38,373 bases of DNA, taken from positions 1-38,373 of the forward strand of contig CAIUPP010000061.1 of assembly GCA_903901045.1 (NCBI GenBank), written 5' to 3'. Every line of letters starts with the position of its first letter. The stretch's first letter is position 1. A program made the position numbers and the translations under genes. Origin of the DNA: an uncultured Planctomycetota bacterium. Lineage in GTDB: Bacteria > Planctomycetota > Brocadiia > CAIUPP01. Below the pieces are notes generated by a model that was not told the DNA's origin, searched no databases, and saw nothing but the letters and a program-made list of their open reading frames with translations. Shown piece by piece: positions 1 through 7,880 of this stretch.

Positions 1-25
1 GTCATACGGGACGGCGGCGGTTTCA

Positions 26-1006
26 TTATGCGGGCCCGGGCGCGTTGGGGGCCCCCAGGTATTTCTCCACCGCCGCCATGTAATCCGTCACGTTCGAGAG
101 TTTCTGCACCGCGAGGTTGAATGGCTTGCCGTTGGCGAGCACTTTGGAGTAGTGGCAGGACTGCTTGCGCATCATGACCGTTCCTTTGCGTTCGCCGTGC
201 AATTCCACCAGTCCGCGGTAATGCTCCAGCAGGATGGCGCGGATTTCCTCGTCGGCCGGGGGCGGGGGGAGGAGGCCCGTCGCGATGAGCGCTGGGGCCT
301 GGCGGAAGATCCAGGGACGCCCGATGGCCGCCTGCCCGATGGCGACCGCGTCGCAGCCGGTCTCGCTGAACATCTTCTGCACATCCGCGGCGATGTGGAT
401 TCCGCCGTTGCCGATGACGGGAATCTTCACCGCCTGCTTCACCTGCGCGATGACCGCCCAGTCCGGAGCCGCGACGGCCGCCCCCTCGGAGAAACGCGGG
501 TGGATGCAGAGCGCCGCCGCGCCGGCCGCCTCGCAGCGGCGCGCGGTCTCCACCGCGGTCACCTCCCCCTTCCAGCGCCCGGCGCGCATTTTGACGGTGA
601 TGGGGACGCGGCTCGCCTTCACCATCGCGGCGACGACCTGCTCCACCTTCTCCGGGAACTCCATCATCGCGCCCCCCAGCCCGTCGCCGATGACGCGCCG
701 CTTCGGACAGCCCAGGTTGAGGTCCACCATGTCGAAGCCCAGTTCGTTCATCACCCGGGTCGCCTCGGCGGCTTCGTCGGGGTCACCGGACATGAACTGG
801 CCGGCGATGGGGTGTTCGTCGGGCTTGAAGGCGATGTAGTCGTACGTGGCCTGCATGCGGCGCACGAGTTCGCGTGCCTTGACCACCTCGGTGGTGACCA
901 GCGCCGCGCCGAAGCGCCGGCAGATGCGCCGGAAGGGCCAACTCGTGTACGCCGCCATCGGGGCGAGCGTCAGGTTGCCGGGGATTGTCACCGAACCGAT
1001 TTGCAT
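26..1006 (-). CDS. dus: tRNA-dihydrouridine synthase (Dus family)
   Basis: The protein is 326 aa and should reduce specific uridines in tRNA to dihydrouridine using FMN and NAD(P)H in the cytoplasm. It is a TIM-barrel Dus protein. The N-terminus has the LAPMA motif (about residue 14). The catalytic cysteine lies in NLGCP (C100). FMN or substrate contacts are K139 in VKMRAG and H169 in IHPR, and the FMN-phosphate region reads IGNGGI followed by IGQAAIGRPW. The open frame runs on upstream to 1963, but the Dus fold begins at the ATG at 1006, which has GAGG 8 nt upstream, so that start is used. The upstream neighbour is the toroid protein on the same strand, 176 nt away; a shared transcript is possible but unproven. 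Family assignment is firm; the DusA/B/C subgroup is not decided. Confidence 0.95.
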   Translation of the reverse strand: MQIGSVTIPGNLTLAPMAAYTSWPFRRICRRFGAALVTTEVVKARELVRRMQATYDYIAFKPDEHPIAGQFMSGDPDEAAEATRVMNELGFDMVDLNLGCPKRRVIGDGLGGAMMEFPEKVEQVVAAMVKASRVPITVKMRAGRWKGEVTAVETARRCEAAGAAALCIHPRFSEGAAVAAPDWAVIAQVKQAVKIPVIGNGGIHIAADVQKMFSETGCDAVAIGQAAIGRPWIFRQAPALIATGLLPPPPADEEIRAILLEHYRGLVELHGERKGTVMMRKQSCHYSKVLANGKPFNLAVQKLSNVTDYMAAVEKYLGAPNAPGPA

Positions 1007-1182
1007 CCAGGAATCCTCGTTGTTCTCACCGCAGGCGCAAAGGACAACAACAGACCGGACAAGATAACAAGATAACGCAAGATATGGGCAAAGGACGCCG
1101 TTGATATCTTGAGAATCTGGTAATCTTGTCCGGCCGTAGCCGTTCTCTGCGTCCGCGGTGAGCTTGAAGCGCGCCACGCCGC
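1007..1182. repeat. intergenic inverted repeat between dus and toroid gene
   Basis: The arms CCGGACAAGAT (1055-1065) and ATCTTGTCCGG (1123-1133) are perfect reverse complements around a 57-nt spacer that itself holds related AAGATA-type words. At 1138-1166 there is a copy, in reverse, of the dispersed 'GCAGAGAACGGC' type repeat seen in other gaps. No gene is seen here. Confidence 0.6.
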
Positions 1183-2148
1183 TTACTGCGCCTCGCGCAG
1201 CGCCTCGACCAGACAGAGCGCGTTCTGGATCGTCAGCGCGAGGCCGGCGGCCTCGTCGCGCCCGACGCGCCAGGAGCCGTCGGAGCGCTGCTGCTGAATC
1301 AGCCCCTGCGCGATTTTCTCGGCGGCATCGTAGCAGACGCGGCGGCGCGTGATGCCGTAGAGCGCGGCGGCGGCCCAGGCCAGCGTGGCGCTCTCCTCGC
1401 CGACGAGCGCTTCGTCGCGCAGCCGTTCCGTGAACAGGAAGTAATCCATCGCGGCGTCGAGCCACTCCGTCTCCCCGGTGGCGAGATGGAGGCGGCAGAG
1501 GAAGATGACGGGCCCGGCCAGATAGCTCAACTGCTGCGTGCGGCGCTTGGCGCGCAGCGCGGAGGCGGAGGCGAGCCCGTGGGCGTCCATGCGCACGAAG
1601 AACACCTCCTGGTCGGCCTGGAGCTCGACGGCGCGCAGGAGGAACTTGCCCGCCATGCGCGCGTTGAAGTCGAGGCTCGCCGCCTGGAAGAGCAGGCCCG
1701 CGCAGGCGGCGGAGCGCACGTCGGCGGTCTCCTCGCGGGCGCCGGAGGGGTCCACATCGTACACGGCGCCACTGGTCGGCCCCTGCTGAGAGGCCAGGAA
1801 CCGCGCCGCCGGCAGGGAGATGTCGTAGCGCGCGGTGACGTGCGCGGCCAGTCCCAGCCACGCTTTCTCGCGGACGGGGGCGGGCGCAGGCGCGGCCCCT
1901 TCCCTGGGCGCCGGAGCGCTCAGGAAGTCCCCGTTCGGGAGCATCAGGTTCGTCTTGGTCCACATCAGCAGCCGGCGGCCGTGCTCGGTGCGCCCGCAGC
2001 CGAAGTAGAGGCTGGGCAGTTTGTGGAAGACCGACAGCGGCTGCTCCGGGGCCGGCCAGGTTTCCTGCTCTTTCGATTTTTCATCCAGCCAATTCATGGC
2101 CGCATTGACCGCCTTGCAGCAGGCGGCGGCGTTGCGCAGTCGGGGCAT
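1183..2148 (-). CDS. alpha/alpha-toroid (squalene-cyclase-like repeat) protein, function unknown
   Basis: The protein is 321 aa. The ATG at 2148 is chosen because GGAGG lies 8 nt upstream; the longer frame to 2292 runs through repeat DNA. It consists of helical hairpin repeats rich in Ala and Leu, with a C-terminal segment QQRSDGSW (about residue 285) that resembles the QW motif of prenyltransferase/squalene-cyclase repeats. There is no DxDD or DCTAE motif of a true class II terpene cyclase, no signal peptide and no membrane segment. A proline/alanine-rich stretch at about residues 75-90 separates an N-terminal part containing the motif FGCGRTEHGR from the toroid. It is probably a cytosolic binding or uncharacterised enzyme fold. 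I do not recognise a specific function. Confidence 0.7.
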   Translation of the reverse strand: MPRLRNAAACCKAVNAAMNWLDEKSKEQETWPAPEQPLSVFHKLPSLYFGCGRTEHGRRLLMWTKTNLMLPNGDFLSAPAPREGAAPAPAPVREKAWLGLAAHVTARYDISLPAARFLASQQGPTSGAVYDVDPSGAREETADVRSAACAGLLFQAASLDFNARMAGKFLLRAVELQADQEVFFVRMDAHGLASASALRAKRRTQQLSYLAGPVIFLCRLHLATGETEWLDAAMDYFLFTERLRDEALVGEESATLAWAAAALYGITRRRVCYDAAEKIAQGLIQQQRSDGSWRVGRDEAAGLALTIQNALCLVEALREAQ

Positions 2149-2452
2149 GTGCGGGACCTCCGTTAGCGTACCGTAGAAACAAAGGACAGAGTACAAAATG
2201 ACGAATGACGAAACCCGAATGCCGAAGGAATGTCCAAAACGGCAAGCCCGAAAACGCCAGCTCCCGTGGAACGGGTCGAGGTGGGGACACAAAACTTTCC
2301 TTTGGAAAGTATTGTGTCCCCACCGGCCCGGCCTGTCACCCCGGATGGCTTCAACAGAGCAAAACAGCCTCTATTCAGGACTCTTGTCATTGGCGTTTCT
2401 TTCGTCGTTTGAGCATTTCACTCCCCCACGGAGCCCGATGCCGGACCGGCGG
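2149..2452. repeat. repeat-filled gap with 45-bp palindrome and half MITE end
   Basis: This 304-nt gap carries no credible gene. Positions 2280-2324 are an imperfect palindrome that begins GGTGGGGACACAAAAC and ends GTGTCCCCACC. The same 45-mer, with one base different, occurs at 11388-11432. TCAACAGAGCAAAACAGC at 2351-2368 is the exact reverse complement of the left end of the MITE-like unit at 3933. The stretch 2196-2245 is a dispersed 'AATGACGAATGACGAAACCCG' type phrase. Confidence 0.75.
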
Positions 2453-3289
2453 CTAGAAGAGCCTCGAAATTCCGGTAGCGATAAATATCCGGTCTCCCCA
2501 CAGCATCGCGATGATCGCGGCCATCGAGAGGAACGGGCCGTAGGGGATGTGATGGTCCTTCGTCCGGATCAATTGAATCACCCCGATGATTAGCCCGAAG
2601 AAGGGGGCGAGGAAGAAGGTGACCAGCACCAGCTTCCATCCCAGGAAGCCGCCGATCATCGCCATGAATTTCACGTCGCCGAAGCCCATCGCCTCGCGCT
2701 TGAAGAGCATTTTCCCCAGCACACCGGAGAGCCAGACCGGGAGCGCGCCGACGGCCATCCCCACCAGCGAGGCGCAGAGCGGACCCAGGACGTTGTCGTC
2801 GAAGAAGACGTAGGCGCGCCCGAAGGGCGGATTGCTGTGCAGCCAGGGAACCAGCACGCTGACGACCGGGGCCAGCACCGCCACGCCCAGGGTGAGGGAA
2901 TCCGGAATGATCCGCAGTTCCAGGTCGATGAAGCTGGCGGCGATCAGGAGGCTCATCAGCGCCAGGTAGACGGCGGTCACCGGCAGCGCCTCGTCGCGTC
3001 CGTTGAGCACCCAGAAACTCAGCGCGAACAGCGCCGCCGTCAGGAATTCCACCAGGATGTAGCGCGGCGAGATGTACGAGCCGCATTGCCGGCATTGCGC
3101 TCCGAGCAGGAACCAACTGACCAGCGGGATGTTGTCATACCAGGCGATCAGCTCGTGGCAGTGCGGGCAATAGGAGCGCTGCGGACGCCAGGGAGCCTTG
3201 TCGCGCGGGAGCCGATAGATGCAGACGTTCAGGAAGCTGCCGACGATGGCGCCGAGGAGGAACAGCACAATGGTCCAGAAGATCAGCAT
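2453..3289 (-). CDS. pilD: prepilin peptidase / N-methyltransferase (A24 family)
   Basis: The protein is 278 aa, an inner-membrane aspartic protease that removes the leader of type IV pilins and pseudopilins and methylates the new N-terminus. An N-terminal membrane segment (residues 2-22) is followed by the cytoplasmic methylation domain with a four-cysteine zinc site (C41, C44, C66, C69), then several membrane helices. The catalytic aspartates are D122 in IDLELRIIPD and D205 in GFGDVKFMAMIG, matching the GxGDxK signature. IPYGPF near the end is also typical. The start at 3289 gives a normal length; the frame upstream to 3361 enters repeat DNA. No pilus assembly genes adjoin it; the likely substrate in this window is the pseudopilin at 25331-26140. 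Confidence 0.95.
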   Translation of the reverse strand: MLIFWTIVLFLLGAIVGSFLNVCIYRLPRDKAPWRPQRSYCPHCHELIAWYDNIPLVSWFLLGAQCRQCGSYISPRYILVEFLTAALFALSFWVLNGRDEALPVTAVYLALMSLLIAASFIDLELRIIPDSLTLGVAVLAPVVSVLVPWLHSNPPFGRAYVFFDDNVLGPLCASLVGMAVGALPVWLSGVLGKMLFKREAMGFGDVKFMAMIGGFLGWKLVLVTFFLAPFFGLIIGVIQLIRTKDHHIPYGPFLSMAAIIAMLWGDRIFIATGISRLF

Positions 3290-3417
3290 CCGGGAGATCG
3301 CTCCGAGTGAATTACCAGGCGACGCTCGACAGATTCTAGCAGGCGCTCCCCCGCGCGGCAAACGGGTGCAGGGCGGGCTTTAGCCCGCCTTTGCCGCGCA
3401 CCGGCTGAAGCCCGCGC
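3290..3417. repeat. GGGCTnnAGCCC hairpin repeats between pilD and HIT gene
   Basis: GGCGGGCT (3372-3379) and AGCCCGCC (3382-3389) form a perfect 8-bp hairpin with a 2-nt loop. A second copy, GGCTGAAGCCCGCGCCTA, follows at 3403-3420 and overlaps the HIT stop region. The same unit recurs near 10306, 12265, 17718, 29023 and 37537. Confidence 0.65.
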
Positions 3418-3834
3418 CTATGCCTTGAGCGCGGCGGCAATCTTTGCGCGCCACGTCTGCAATTCTCCCGGCGCATATTTGCCGGCGACCCAGCGGAAGG
3501 AGTAGCCGTCCCCCTCGTGGCGCGGGATGATGTGGATGTGGACGTGCGGCACCACCTGCCCGGAGCAGGCGCCGTTGGTCTGGAAGAGGTTGAACCCGTC
3601 CGCCTTCGCCGCCGCGACCACCGCGCGCGACAGGGCAGGCAGCTTGCGCCCAAGCGCCGCCGCCAGATCCTCCGGCAATTCCGTGAACCGCTCGTAATGC
3701 TTCTTCGGGATCAGCAGAACATGCCCCGGCTGAACCGGCCCGATGTCCATGAACGCCAGCAGCGACTCATCTTCGTACACCTTTTCCGAAGGGATCTTGC
3801 CAGCCACGATCTTGCAGAAAATGCAGTCGGACAT
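3418..3834 (-). CDS. HIT family nucleotide-binding protein (HINT-like)
   Basis: The protein is 138 aa, a cytosolic histidine-triad hydrolase or transferase of the HINT type, acting on nucleoside phosphoramidates or AMP-linked compounds. The catalytic triad HVHIH sits at residues 97-101, followed by IIPR. C4 and C7 near the start are the usual zinc cysteines of this subfamily, and PGHVLLIPKKH (residues 36-46) is the conserved nucleotide-binding strand. The frame opens five codons earlier at 3849, but those codons form the ribosome site (GAGGAG, 8 nt before the ATG at 3834), so 3834 is preferred. It is flanked by repeat-filled gaps and is probably monocistronic. Confidence 0.95.
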   Translation of the reverse strand: MSDCIFCKIVAGKIPSEKVYEDESLLAFMDIGPVQPGHVLLIPKKHYERFTELPEDLAAALGRKLPALSRAVVAAAKADGFNLFQTNGACSGQVVPHVHIHIIPRHEGDGYSFRWVAGKYAPGELQTWRAKIAAALKA

Positions 3835-3932
3835 GTCATGTCTCCTCATGTGAAGTTGCCACTGCGTTGACCGCTAATATACACCGGCACAATGCAGAGG
3901 GAAAGTGGGAGGAGGATGACGAATGACCAGGA

Positions 3933-4052
3933 GCTGTTTTGCTCTGTTGAAATCATTCTGCGAACCCCCGCAGGGGGTGACGGATAGTAGCCCACGGCCG
4001 CTTCGCGGCCTGACGAACGGAACAGGATGATTTCACCAGAGCAAAGTTGTTT
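3933..4052. mobile_element. MITE-like unit with imperfect terminal inverted repeats
   Basis: The left end GCTGTTTTGCTCTGTTGA (3933-3950) continues AATCATTCTG. The right end CAGGATGATTTCACCAGAGC (4023-4042) is its imperfect reverse complement. About 120 bp in total, with an internal hairpin-rich core (CCCCCGCAGGGGG at about 3965-3977 and GGCCGCTTCGCGGCC near 3997). It has no coding capacity. The same end sequence is found at 2351-2368, 11365-11380, 34411-34430 and 34584-34605. Confidence 0.65.
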
Positions 4053-4087
4053 CATAACTCGGCGGGTGGAACCACGCGCAGAAGCGC

Positions 4088-5116
4088 TTATCTCGTCGGC
4101 ACCAGGACAAACAGCTTGCACCTCGGGCACTGGGCGCGCTTGCCGGCTTGCTCGGGGGGAGCCTTGAGCGACTTGCCGCAGCGGCAATGGAAGCGAATGA
4201 AGTGCGCGTCGCCTGTTGCGTCGGCGGGCGCATCGCTCGGCGCGGCGGGCAGTTCGAGGGGGGGCGTCTGCTCCTGCTTCTTGCGCGCTTCCGAGGGAAG
4301 AATGAGCGGCTCATGCTCCGCCAGCGGGAGCGGCTGGGGCGGCGCCGTGACCGCCGGCAGGGGCGCGTGCGCCCCGGAGCCCAGCGCCGTTTTGTTGGAC
4401 GCGTGCACGCGGGAATACTCCCGGCCGCGCTCAGTGGCGGAGTTGCGCCGGCGCAGGATATCCAGCAGCGTGCGCTCCCCCTCCTCGATCGTCACCCATC
4501 GCAGCTCCGTCAGGAACACGGCCAGGAACATGCCGGCGGCGAAGCCCCCCAGGTGCGCCCAGTAGGCCACGTCCCCGCCGCCCAGCACCGCCCCCGCCAG
4601 GTCGAAGAGCAGCCAGAGCAGGATCATCCAGTAGCTGCTCAGGTCGAACCAGCCGTACCAGACCTTGACGATGAACCAGGTGAGGTAGAAGCAACTGATT
4701 TCGTTGATGGGGAACCAGATCAGGAACATCCCCACCACGCCGTTGATTGCTCCGCTGGCGCCGATGACCTGGGCGTCGCTCATGAGGTTGTGCGCCGCGC
4801 CGGCCAGCACCCCCAGGCCGACGAAGACAAACGGGTAAGCGATGTTCCCCACCTTCTCGCAGACGGCGTTGCCGAAGACCCACAGGAAGAGCAGGTTCCC
4901 CGCCAGGTGCATGAGGCCGCCATGCAGGAAGATGTGGCCGATAAGCCCCAGCGGCTGCCAGCCGTCCAGGACAAACGGGACGCCCTCCAGGTCGGTCACG
5001 TGGCCGGTGGCTTCCTGCGCCACGTAGCAGGCAATGATGACCGCGACGATGACGTAGTTGGCGATGGGGTACCGGTACAGCGGCACGTCCACGCGGTACG
5101 GGATCAGCAGAAACAT
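4088..5116 (-). CDS. rhomboid family intramembrane serine protease with C-terminal zinc ribbon
   Basis: The protein is 342 aa. Residues 1-205 are a rhomboid core: the HxxxN motif HLAGN (70-74), the catalytic serine S121 in GASGAINGV and the catalytic histidine H188 in AHLGGFAAG, spread over about six membrane helices. It should cleave membrane proteins within the bilayer. After a Pro/Ala-rich linker (about 225-305) comes a four-cysteine ribbon, CRCG (C311, C313) and CPRC (C330, C333), of a type common in PVC-group proteins. The ribbon is probably cytosolic, but topology is not proven. The start at 5116 is the first ATG before the helix; a GGGAGA lies about 12 nt upstream, which is long. The substrate is unknown. 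Confidence 0.93.
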   Translation of the reverse strand: MFLLIPYRVDVPLYRYPIANYVIVAVIIACYVAQEATGHVTDLEGVPFVLDGWQPLGLIGHIFLHGGLMHLAGNLLFLWVFGNAVCEKVGNIAYPFVFVGLGVLAGAAHNLMSDAQVIGASGAINGVVGMFLIWFPINEISCFYLTWFIVKVWYGWFDLSSYWMILLWLLFDLAGAVLGGGDVAYWAHLGGFAAGMFLAVFLTELRWVTIEEGERTLLDILRRRNSATERGREYSRVHASNKTALGSGAHAPLPAVTAPPQPLPLAEHEPLILPSEARKKQEQTPPLELPAAPSDAPADATGDAHFIRFHCRCGKSLKAPPEQAGKRAQCPRCKLFVLVPTR

Positions 5117-5329
5117 CGCAGTTCATTCTCCCGCCCGGGAAGGGGCGATTGCCGGCGAACGACAAGATGATAGCTTAATCGGGAGGGGATGTTCTAACGC
5201 CGAATTACTGAGTCGGGACCGCGTGCCCAACCACCCAATCTCCTAATCTCCCCTGCGAACACGCCAGGGAGACTGGGTAATTGGGAGATTGGGTGATTGA
5301 GGCATTCCTTCGTCCTTCGTCATTCCGCC
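5117..5329. repeat. hairpin repeat downstream of hypE
   Basis: CACCCAATCTCCTAAT (5232-5247) pairs with ATTGGGAGATTGGGTG (5280-5295), 15 of 16 bases. It sits between the hypE stop and the rhomboid start and could end hyp transcription, but there is no clear U-tract. It is followed by a 'CCTTCGTCCTTCGTCATT' dispersed phrase. Confidence 0.55.
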
Positions 5330-6340
5330 CTAGCAGATCCTCGGCAAGTCCTCGCCGACCGGAACGGTGAGGATGCGCTCGCCGCCGATGGTGGTGCGCA
5401 GGAGGGCGACGCCGGCGGGGGAGGCGATCACCTCTCCGATGACGGCGGCCTCGCGCCCCAGCGGCATCGCCCGCAGAAGGTGCAGCGCCTGGTCGGCATA
5501 TTTCGCGGGGAGGACCACCACCGCTTTCCCTTCGTTGGCGACCCCAAGCGGGTCCAGCCCCAGCAGCCCGCAGGCGCCGCGCACGGCAGGATTCACCGGC
5601 ACCGCAGTCTCGCGTATCCGCACGGCCACCTTGGAGGCCTGGGCGATGTCGCACAGCGCCGCCGTCAGCCCGCCGCGCGTCGGGTCGCGCAGGGAATGAA
5701 TCTCCGGGAGCGCCTCCAGCAGCGCGCGCACCATCGGCCAGAGCGGGGCCACGTCGCTCACGATTTCCGATTCGAACCGCAGCCCCTCGCGGCGGCTCAT
5801 CACGGCCATGCCATGGTCGCCGAGGGTCCCGGTGATCAGCACCGCGTCGCCGGGGCGCGCCGCGGCCACGCTGCCGCTGGTCGCGTACCGCCGCACGCCC
5901 AATCCGGTGGTGTTGATATAGACGCCGGAGCCCTTCCCGCGCTCCACCACCTTCGTGTCCCCCGTCACCACCTGCACGCCCGTCTCCTTCAGCACCGCCG
6001 CAAAGGAGCTGAGCAGGCGCTCCAGGTCGGCCACCGCCAGCCCCTCCTCCAGAATCAGCGCGAGGGTCATGTACAACGGCTCCGCCGCCTGCATGGAGAG
6101 ATCGTTGATCGTCCCGCATGCGGCGAGCCGGCCGATGTCCCCGCCGGGGAAGAAGATCGGGTCCACGACGTAGCTGTCGGTGGTCAGCGCCAGTTCCGTG
6201 CCGGGCATGCTCAGACAGGCGGAGTCATCCAGCCGGTCCAGGATGGGGTTGCGCAGCAGGGGGAGCATGAGGTTGCGGATGAGCTCCGACGTACGCTGCC
6301 CGCCGCCGCCGTGGGAAAGAAGAATGCGTTCGTTCTTCAT
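5330..6340 (-). CDS. hypE: [NiFe] hydrogenase maturation protein HypE
   Basis: The protein is 336 aa, the usual HypE length. HypE receives a carbamoyl group from HypF on its C-terminal cysteine and dehydrates it with ATP to a thiocyanate, which is the source of the CN ligands of the active-site iron. The protein ends PRIC with the acceptor cysteine C336 intact. The AIRS/PurM-type ATP-binding region is visible (LSHGGGGQ at 8-15, TTDSYVVDP, GTINDLSM and the DPTRGG motif). GGAGG lies about 4 nt before the ATG. It is the last gene of the hyp cluster, 211 nt after hypD; the gap is repeat DNA, so the operon link is likely but not certain. Confidence 0.97.
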   Translation of the reverse strand: MKNERILLSHGGGGQRTSELIRNLMLPLLRNPILDRLDDSACLSMPGTELALTTDSYVVDPIFFPGGDIGRLAACGTINDLSMQAAEPLYMTLALILEEGLAVADLERLLSSFAAVLKETGVQVVTGDTKVVERGKGSGVYINTTGLGVRRYATSGSVAAARPGDAVLITGTLGDHGMAVMSRREGLRFESEIVSDVAPLWPMVRALLEALPEIHSLRDPTRGGLTAALCDIAQASKVAVRIRETAVPVNPAVRGACGLLGLDPLGVANEGKAVVVLPAKYADQALHLLRAMPLGREAAVIGEVIASPAGVALLRTTIGGERILTVPVGEDLPRIC

Positions 6341-6551
6341 AGGACCTCCAGGCCGGCTAATTCACACAGACGAACATGGTCAAAGATGGACACACGAACG
6401 GACACGGTAAACCTGCAACGCCGAGATGCTCCGCAACTCAATACGAAAGCGAACCGCCGAACTCCTGACTTTCAGTTCTCAGTTTTCAGTTTTCAGTTCT
6501 CGCCGTTCTCCGTGGCCCTCCGTGGCTCTCCGTGGTGAAACAAGCCGTGGC
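6341..6551. repeat. dispersed repeat block between hypD and hypE
   Basis: This 211-nt gap has tandem TTCAGTT(C/T)TCAG words (6470-6499) and three consecutive CTCCGTGG units (6505-6540), the reverse of the CACCACGGAG phrase seen in other gaps. There is no gene and no convincing promoter. Confidence 0.6.
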
Positions 6552-7621
<1,070 letters not shown>

Positions 7622-7625
<4 letters not shown>

Positions 7626-7867
7626 GGCTTCTCCTCCTGGTCGCACTCGGCGGCGGCCTCCTCCACCTCCTTCATGATGCGGTCGAACTCCGCCACATCT
7701 TCCGCCGACCACTTGCGAATGGCGAACCCGGCATGGAGCAGGACGAAATCCCCCACGGCGGGGTCGTCGATGAACGCGACGTTGGCCGTGCGGGTGAGGC
7801 CGCGCACCTCCACGGTCGCGTTCGGGCCATCGAGCTTCACGATTTTGGCGGGAACGGCGAGGCACAT
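7622..7867 (-). CDS. hypC: hydrogenase maturation chaperone HypC/HybG
   Basis: The protein is 81 aa. HypC shuttles the iron centre from HypD to the hydrogenase large-subunit precursor, and its N-terminal cysteine (after Met removal) is essential. The MCLAVP start is present if translation begins at the ATG at 7867; an ATG two codons earlier (7873) would give MTMCLAVP and block that cysteine. AAGGAGT ends 6 nt before 7867, which supports 7867. The C-terminal tail is long, acidic and helical (VEEAAAECDQEE). It overlaps hypD by 4 nt and lies 13 nt after hypF. Confidence 0.96.
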
Positions 7868-7880
7868 GGTCATACTCCTT

